From NCBI GenBank assembly GCA_007132825.1, contig SLNX01000033.1, forward strand, positions 1-10,514: DNA of 10,514 nt, given 5' to 3'. A program made the translations under genes and the position numbers. Source of the stretch: Bacteroidales bacterium. GTDB lineage: Bacteria > Bacteroidota > Bacteroidia > Bacteroidales > UBA7960. The notes beneath the pieces were generated by a model. The model saw only the letters and a list, made by a program, of their open reading frames with translations. It did no database searches and was not told the origin of the DNA. Of this stretch, positions 6,575 through 10,514 are shown one piece after another. Every line of letters begins with the position of its first letter. The stretch's first letter is position 1.

Positions 6575-7781
6575 GCAAGCGGAAAAACTTCCTGTAAAAC
6601 TGACCTTCACGCATAACGGTCATACTTATCGGATATCCCTCCCTGAGGCTAATGAGGTCCAGAATGTATTCCATGTCCAGTTCGTGCTTTCGCAAATGGT
6701 TGATATGGATGATTTGGTCACCGGGTAAAATACCCGCCTCGTAAGCTGCAGAACCTGGTCTTACATAATGAATCATGAATTGATCCAGGTGATCGCCTTT
6801 AGCCAGAATCTCAATGCCACTGAGCCCTGAATTGAAGGGCTTGGAGAAATTCCTGCCCGGCCGCAAAACAATCTGTTCCGAAGGGTAATCAATAATAATA
6901 TTGAATCTGTTAATAATGGCACCACCAATCAATCCCTCCCACTCAATTTCCTGATCATTTAAAACCAAAAACTCAGCATCAGGGTAGAAAACAAGTGGCT
7001 CCTTAATTTGCGCATCTCCAATGATGAATTTATCAATTCTGCCAATCTCTCCCATCAGGTTGCCGCCGATCCCCTTTCCAAGGAAACCGCTGATCGTTTT
7101 GTCTGACATGGACATGTAACTCCTGTTTAGGTATATAGGATGACTTGCACCCAGATCAAGCAGCAGGTTGGTGGTTAATGTATCACCGCTATGACCCACC
7201 AGTGCTACCTCTACATAAGGCTTGCCATTTACCAGCTGCATTGGAACCACATGACTCTTGCGCCGGATCCTGTAGTCCGGCTCCCTGTATACCCGCATCC
7301 GCTCATTTGCATAATTGATTTCGACAGCAAAATCCTTAAAAAAGTCATATCCAATAATGCCATAAACAGGAAAGCCAAAGACTTCGGAAAAATTCAATAT
7401 ATCTTCAGGGATCACGATCAGGTTCATGTTTTCCCCACGTATGCCAGGCAACCTGATGTCCACATCAGTTGACAGCACCGCCTCAACGATCCCTTCTCCC
7501 CCCAAGCCATATATGTATATGAATTCTGTGAAGTCAAGCCCAAGCATATTTGCAAGCATGGGTTCTGTAAGAATGGTTGTTCTAACCCCCGTATCCAGAA
7601 TAAAATAAAACGGCCCGTGCTCCTGGATGTATACAGGTACTACCGCCAGGTTGTTCCGTACCTCTATCGGCATCATTACACTACGCCTGTTTCTTTCAAA
7701 TTGAAAACCGGACACCCCTTCATTTGCAGAAAGGCCCGGGAAAGAGAAAATGTATAAAATAATAGCTAGTAAGTAACGCAT
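6561..7781 (-). CDS. Exported tandem retropepsin-like aspartyl protease with C-terminal PDZ domain
   Basis: A 406-residue protein with a signal peptide (MRYLLAIILYIFSFPGLSA, probable cleavage near residue 19). It has two homologous retropepsin-like halves, then a PDZ domain. Half 1 (about 38-165) has FILDTG with Asp63 and ends in the strand motif YGIIGYDFFKDFAVEINY. Half 2 (about 178-308) has LLLDLGAS with Asp209 and ends in the matching EGLIGGAIINRFNIIIDY. The PDZ domain spans about 318-406 (GSAAYEAGILPGDQIIHIN). Known retropepsins are dimers of such units, so this looks like a single-chain pseudo-dimer acting in the periplasm or on the membrane. Leucine replaces the usual Thr/Ser after Asp209, so catalytic competence is unproven. 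The substrate is unknown. It stands alone, convergent with the phosphatase gene; only a weak promoter-like AAACTTTG is seen upstream. Confidence 0.85.
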   Translation of the reverse strand: MRYLLAIILYIFSFPGLSANEGVSGFQFERNRRSVMMPIEVRNNLAVVPVYIQEHGPFYFILDTGVRTTILTEPMLANMLGLDFTEFIYIYGLGGEGIVEAVLSTDVDIRLPGIRGENMNLIVIPEDILNFSEVFGFPVYGIIGYDFFKDFAVEINYANERMRVYREPDYRIRRKSHVVPMQLVNGKPYVEVALVGHSGDTLTTNLLLDLGASHPIYLNRSYMSMSDKTISGFLGKGIGGNLMGEIGRIDKFIIGDAQIKEPLVFYPDAEFLVLNDQEIEWEGLIGGAIINRFNIIIDYPSEQIVLRPGRNFSKPFNSGLSGIEILAKGDHLDQFMIHYVRPGSAAYEAGILPGDQIIHINHLRKHELDMEYILDLISLREGYPISMTVMREGQFYRKFFRLREDL

Positions 7782-7977
7782 AGGTTTGTTTTCTGAACCA
7801 ATTGCATCATTATAACATCAATAATTTGGCCAAAGTTTAATCGCAGAACAAATATTTGAACATATGCTATAAAAATAAATATTAAAGGTTGATTAAATGC
7901 TCTTAAATGTAATAAAATAGTTTTTTGAGGAAAGGCAAAGTGTTTGATCCCGCACAAAATTTTCTCAATATAGAACA
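7782..7977. other. A+T-rich intergenic region between pyrD and the aspartyl protease gene
   Basis: These 196 bp hold no convincing gene. The 70-codon minus-strand frame that spans them has no recognisable domain and overlaps the protease start. On the minus strand there is a near-match to the -7 box (TTAAACTTTGG at about 7840-7830) without a well-spaced TTG. I see no clear terminator for pyrD. Confidence 0.5.
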
Positions 7978-9012
7978 CTATGTATTCCGAATCAGGTGTT
8001 TGTTGATTTTATTGACAATGCCGGGCCCTTCATAGATAAAGCCTGTATAAACCTGAACAAGGCTGGCACCCGCTTCAAGGGCTTTTAATGCATCTTCAGG
8101 AGTAAAGATCCCTCCTACACCGATGATCGGAACCCTGCCTCTTGATTTTTTATGAATGTATTCGATGCTATTTATCGTTTTGTTCTGTAATGGTTTGCCA
8201 CTAAGGCCACCCTGACCGATTTTTTCTATTTTGGCCTGATCAGAGACCAGTCCGGTCCGCTGCGAGGATGTGTTGGTGGCAACTATGCCATCAATTTTTG
8301 TTTCCTGCACAATACTTAGTACATCATCCAGTTGTGGTTCATTCAGGTCAGGAGAAATTTTAAGCAATACCGGTTTTTGAGCTGGTTTCGAGAAATTGAT
8401 CTTCTGGATCGCTTTCAACAGCTCCAACATATTTTCTTTGTCCTGCAGACCACTGAGCCCTTTGATGTTCGGACAACTTACATTGATCACAAAATAATCG
8501 ACCAGGTCAAACAGCACTTCAAAGCAGTGACAGTAGTCGTGAATGGCTTTTTCGTTTGGGGTAGCAGTATTTTTCCCAATATTGCCACCAATAATCACTT
8601 TTGGATGCTTCTTTTTCAGGTTTTTTGCAAAAGCTTCAACCCCTTCATTGTTGAAGCCCATTCGGTTTATCAGTGCTTTGTCTTTGGGAAGTCTGAATAG
8701 CCGGGGTTGGGGATTTCCATTTTGCCCGACGGGGGTAACAGTTCCGATCTCCACAAAGCCAAAACCAAAGTTGGCAAGTGTATTGTAGAGCCTGGCATGT
8801 TTGTCGAAACCGGCAGCGACCCCCACCGGGTTTGGGAATCGGAGGCCAAACAGATCGCGTTTTAGGGCTGGGTTATTGACCTTGTATAGCTTTTGGGTAA
8901 CAGCAGATGCAAATGGGATACGGAAAAAGTTTATCAAAAATATGGAGACCATCCGGTGAATAAACTCCGGTGGGAATAGGAATAAGAGCGGACGCAGGAA
9001 TCTCCTGTACAT
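7978..9012 (-). CDS. pyrD: Dihydroorotate dehydrogenase (quinone), class 2
   Basis: PyrD oxidises dihydroorotate to orotate, the fourth step of de novo UMP synthesis, passing electrons through FMN to the quinone pool at the inner membrane. Its 344 residues are typical of class 2. An N-terminal hydrophobic/amphipathic extension (about 1-45) is the membrane- and quinone-contacting part. VGVAAGFDKHA (63-73) and EIGTVTP (88-94) match FMN-site segments. INRMGFNN (115-122), NVSCPN with the class 2 catalytic serine Ser179, and LLKISPD (216-222) are all conserved. ATNTSS (245-250), IIGVGGI (296-302) and the phosphate-binding VQVYTGFIYEGP (319-330) complete the barrel. The ATG at 9012 is 23 bp after the DUF5606 stop, with only a weak AGGG upstream, so the two are probably co-transcribed. 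Confidence 0.97.
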   Translation of the reverse strand: MYRRFLRPLLFLFPPEFIHRMVSIFLINFFRIPFASAVTQKLYKVNNPALKRDLFGLRFPNPVGVAAGFDKHARLYNTLANFGFGFVEIGTVTPVGQNGNPQPRLFRLPKDKALINRMGFNNEGVEAFAKNLKKKHPKVIIGGNIGKNTATPNEKAIHDYCHCFEVLFDLVDYFVINVSCPNIKGLSGLQDKENMLELLKAIQKINFSKPAQKPVLLKISPDLNEPQLDDVLSIVQETKIDGIVATNTSSQRTGLVSDQAKIEKIGQGGLSGKPLQNKTINSIEYIHKKSRGRVPIIGVGGIFTPEDALKALEAGASLVQVYTGFIYEGPGIVNKINKHLIRNT

Positions 9013-9035
9013 GCTAATTGACCCTTATTTCACAA

Positions 9036-9521
9036 CTATTTCTCTTCGTCGTTTTTGTCTTTCCCGGCTTTTTTCTCTTCATTTACCTCCTGGTCATCTG
9101 TCTCTTTATCTTGTGGATTCTGATCTTCCTCGCTTTCAGGCTTGCTGATCAACTCCTTTTCAAGAAGTAGGTTATACCAGTTAAAGACCTTTTTAACGTC
9201 CGAAAAGTTTACACGTTCCTTATCGTATTCAGGCAACACCTCTTCAAACCTGGCCATGGCCGCCGACTGCTCTTTCTTTGATACACTTACCGGCTGCCCC
9301 TCTTCGTGTTCATAAAGCTTCCAGATAACATCTTTGAGTGGCATTTCACCATCAGCCGTATAGATGTTAATATCTTCCAGGATACTTGAACGGTCGGTGG
9401 CGAAAACAGGGATCTTGCGTCCGTCGGCCAGTGATTCGGCAACAAACCCGTTGCGGGTCTCTGCTATGATTCGGAAAAGCCCGCTTTTCCCTGCAATTGT
9501 TAAGATTTTACTTAAATCCAT
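9036..9521 (-). CDS. DUF5606 family protein, Bacteroidetes-conserved, function unknown
   Basis: A 161-residue protein whose conserved core (about 1-122) matches DUF5606 as I know it. It opens MDLSKILTIAGKSGLFRIIAE and continues with ESLADGRKIPVFA, DINIYTADGEMPLKDV, VLPEYDKERVNFSDVKKVFNWYNLL. There is no signal peptide or membrane helix, so it is cytosolic. After residue 122 comes a low-complexity, highly charged tail rich in Glu, Asp, Lys, Gln and Asn, probably disordered. No enzymatic motif is visible. It lies 27 bp after the T9SS-substrate gene and 23 bp before pyrD on the same strand, and no promoter is seen in the 27-bp gap. I know no established function and infer none from this context. 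Confidence 0.85.
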   Translation of the reverse strand: MDLSKILTIAGKSGLFRIIAETRNGFVAESLADGRKIPVFATDRSSILEDINIYTADGEMPLKDVIWKLYEHEEGQPVSVSKKEQSAAMARFEEVLPEYDKERVNFSDVKKVFNWYNLLLEKELISKPESEEDQNPQDKETDDQEVNEEKKAGKDKNDEEK

Positions 9522-9529
9522 ATCTTTTT

Positions 9530-9562
9530 TTATTGTTTCAGAACTGTTTTATTGAACAATAA
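9530..9562. repeat. Short inverted repeat between the T9SS-substrate gene and the DUF5606 gene
   Basis: TTATTGTT (9530-9537) and AACAATAA (9555-9562) are perfect 8-bp arms around a 17-bp loop containing the upstream gene's stop codon. In the minus-strand transcript the right arm is followed by A residues, not U, so it is not an intrinsic terminator. It could be a structure in the DUF5606 leader, or chance. Confidence 0.3.
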
Positions 9563-10514
9563 GTCTATGTGTAGCTGTTTGAGAACCGTTTGATAACCTG
9601 ATAAAATAGATCCCGGCAGGAATGCTTCCGGCATCAAATACTTCCAGGATCTCACCGTGAGATGAGGCAATGTTGCGGTGTTCTATCAATCTGCCGTGCA
9701 TGTCTACAATCATCAGTTCAATGCCATTTGGTTGTGGTTCGATAGAAACGGTGAACAGGTCTTGCGCCGGGTTGGGGTAAACCATGTAGCGGATTGACTC
9801 TTCCATATCCTGAAGCCCGGTTAAATCATCAAAAACTGCGGTAAGGATTGTATTTTCCTGCAGATCCAGAAGCATGAAAGATGATTCATGGTGCTCAATA
9901 CCATTGATCAGCCAGTATGCGTGTGACCAACCATCCTGATCAACAGCAGTAACAGGCACTTCACTGTCGTAGGCATATAAATAAGAACCTGGTTCAGGAT
10001 CGGTGGTGCCACCCCCTTTCGTTTCAATGATTAACAGATAAGAACCCTCTTCGTTGACCAATATGAAATTTTCTTTTAATAAATAACCACCGTCATAGCT
10101 AACCATAATATCTTTTCCTCCAAAACTGCTGTATTGCACTTGGTGAGGGCCGGTTCCGGTTGCTTCAGCAGGTTCAGCATCCGCTCCAAATATCCAGGTT
10201 ACATCACCAGGATCACTGCAATACTCCAGGTTAAAGGTTACAGTTTCACCGACCACAACAGAAGTCTGGTCTGCATTAAAACCGGATATACCTCCGAGGG
10301 CTGTGTAGGTGTAATAACCTTCGGGTGCAACGAATGGCCTGTTGATGGTTTTGCCGTTGTTATTGGTGGCACTGATATAATAGAAAACCTCAGTTTCGCA
10401 GGATTGTACAGGGATATGTGCATAAAAGGTGTCATTTTCAAGTACCATATCCAGACTGTTAAATCCGGCATCGGGATCAATGGTCCAGAACACCTCTGCC
10501 TTGTCAATTCCTGA
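9549..10514 (-). CDS. T9SS-exported multidomain surface protein, C-terminal part, truncated by the window edge
   Basis: The frame is open to the right edge, so the N-terminus and any catalytic domain are missing; about 322 residues remain. In order: a beta-sandwich segment (about 10514-10299) with KAEVFWTID...YYISATNNNGKT; a PKD-like domain (about 10292-10053: DQTSVVVGETVTFNL, VTWIFG); and a divergent InlB-B/bacterial-repeat domain (about 10043-9828: GGGTTDPEPGSYLYAYDSEVPVTA). The last is a T9SS type A sorting domain (about 9788-9552: VYPNPAQDLFTVSI, MIVDMHGRLI, IPAGIYFIRL, HRLIVQ). That domain targets cargo across the outer membrane, where it is usually cleaved and the protein anchored or released. 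The first segment resembles one that follows agmatine/peptidylarginine deiminase-like or peptidase domains in other T9SS cargo, but the function cannot be decided here. Confidence 0.9.
   Translation of the reverse strand, partial: SGIDKAEVFWTIDPDAGFNSLDMVLENDTFYAHIPVQSCETEVFYYISATNNNGKTINRPFVAPEGYYTYTALGGISGFNADQTSVVVGETVTFNLEYCSDPGDVTWIFGADAEPAEATGTGPHQVQYSSFGGKDIMVSYDGGYLLKENFILVNEEGSYLLIIETKGGGTTDPEPGSYLYAYDSEVPVTAVDQDGWSHAYWLINGIEHHESSFMLLDLQENTILTAVFDDLTGLQDMEESIRYMVYPNPAQDLFTVSIEPQPNGIELMIVDMHGRLIEHRNIASSHGEILEVFDAGSIPAGIYFIRLSNGSQTATHRLIVQ

Noticed and set aside
6432..6728. 98-codon plus-strand ORF running past the phosphatase end
   Set aside because: It overlaps two well-supported genes in other frames and has no recognisable features.
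7766..7978. 70-codon minus-strand ORF filling the pyrD-protease gap
   Set aside because: A+T-driven composition, no domain, overlap with the protease start codon, and no sensible translation signal.
10134..10514. 126-codon plus-strand ORF open to the right edge
   Set aside because: It is antisense to the PKD-like and beta-sandwich region of the T9SS cargo and its translation resembles no family.
1..10514. CRISPR arrays, tRNA/rRNA genes, insertion sequences, phage or toxin-antitoxin genes
   Set aside because: No regularly spaced repeats, no tRNA- or rRNA-like segments, no transposase or integrase motifs, and every substantial frame is assigned to a known protein type.

Overview
The window is a stretch of chromosome from a member of the Bacteroidetes (Bacteroidota), probably Bacteroidales-like. 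Four things point there. The principal sigma factor is the short form (288 aa) without region 1.1 or the large non-conserved insert. The rpoD promoter has the phylum's TTG-N20-TAnnTTTG architecture. There is a type IX secretion (T9SS) C-terminal sorting domain. There is also a DUF5606-type protein, a family known to me only from Bacteroidetes. Intergenic DNA is A+T-rich and Shine-Dalgarno sequences are weak or absent, as is usual in the phylum.

Layout, left to right. Positions 1-1991 hold a minus-strand cluster in the order dapF, GNAT acetyltransferase, mltG, with mltG running off the left edge. DapF makes meso-diaminopimelate for peptidoglycan and MltG cleaves nascent glycan strands, so this is a cell-wall-linked cluster. 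A 208-bp divergent region (1992-2199) carries several symmetric elements and separates it from plus-strand htrA/degQ (2200-3684), a periplasmic quality-control protease. Then come rpoD (3830-4696), with a clear promoter and a strong terminator, and a secreted CpdB/UshA-type metallophosphatase (4790-6547). Converging on the phosphatase with only 13 bp between is a minus-strand exported protein with two retropepsin-like domains and a PDZ domain (6561-7781). A 196-bp A+T-rich spacer follows with nothing convincing in it. The last block is minus-strand: a T9SS-exported surface protein (3' part only, 9549-10514), DUF5606 (9036-9521) and pyrD class 2 (7978-9012).

Functionally the window is mostly housekeeping: transcription initiation, lysine/peptidoglycan and pyrimidine synthesis, envelope protein quality control and periplasmic nucleotide scavenging. 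It also has two envelope or surface proteins of less certain role. I see no tRNA, rRNA, CRISPR, insertion sequence, phage gene or toxin-antitoxin module, and no sign of recent transfer. I do not find a new multi-gene system. The points most worth checking are regulatory (rpoD promoter overlapped by an inverted repeat, dapF start and promoter overlap, dapF-htrA divergent region), plus the tandem aspartyl protease-PDZ protein and the DUF5606 protein. No gene-free stretch exceeds about 210 bp.
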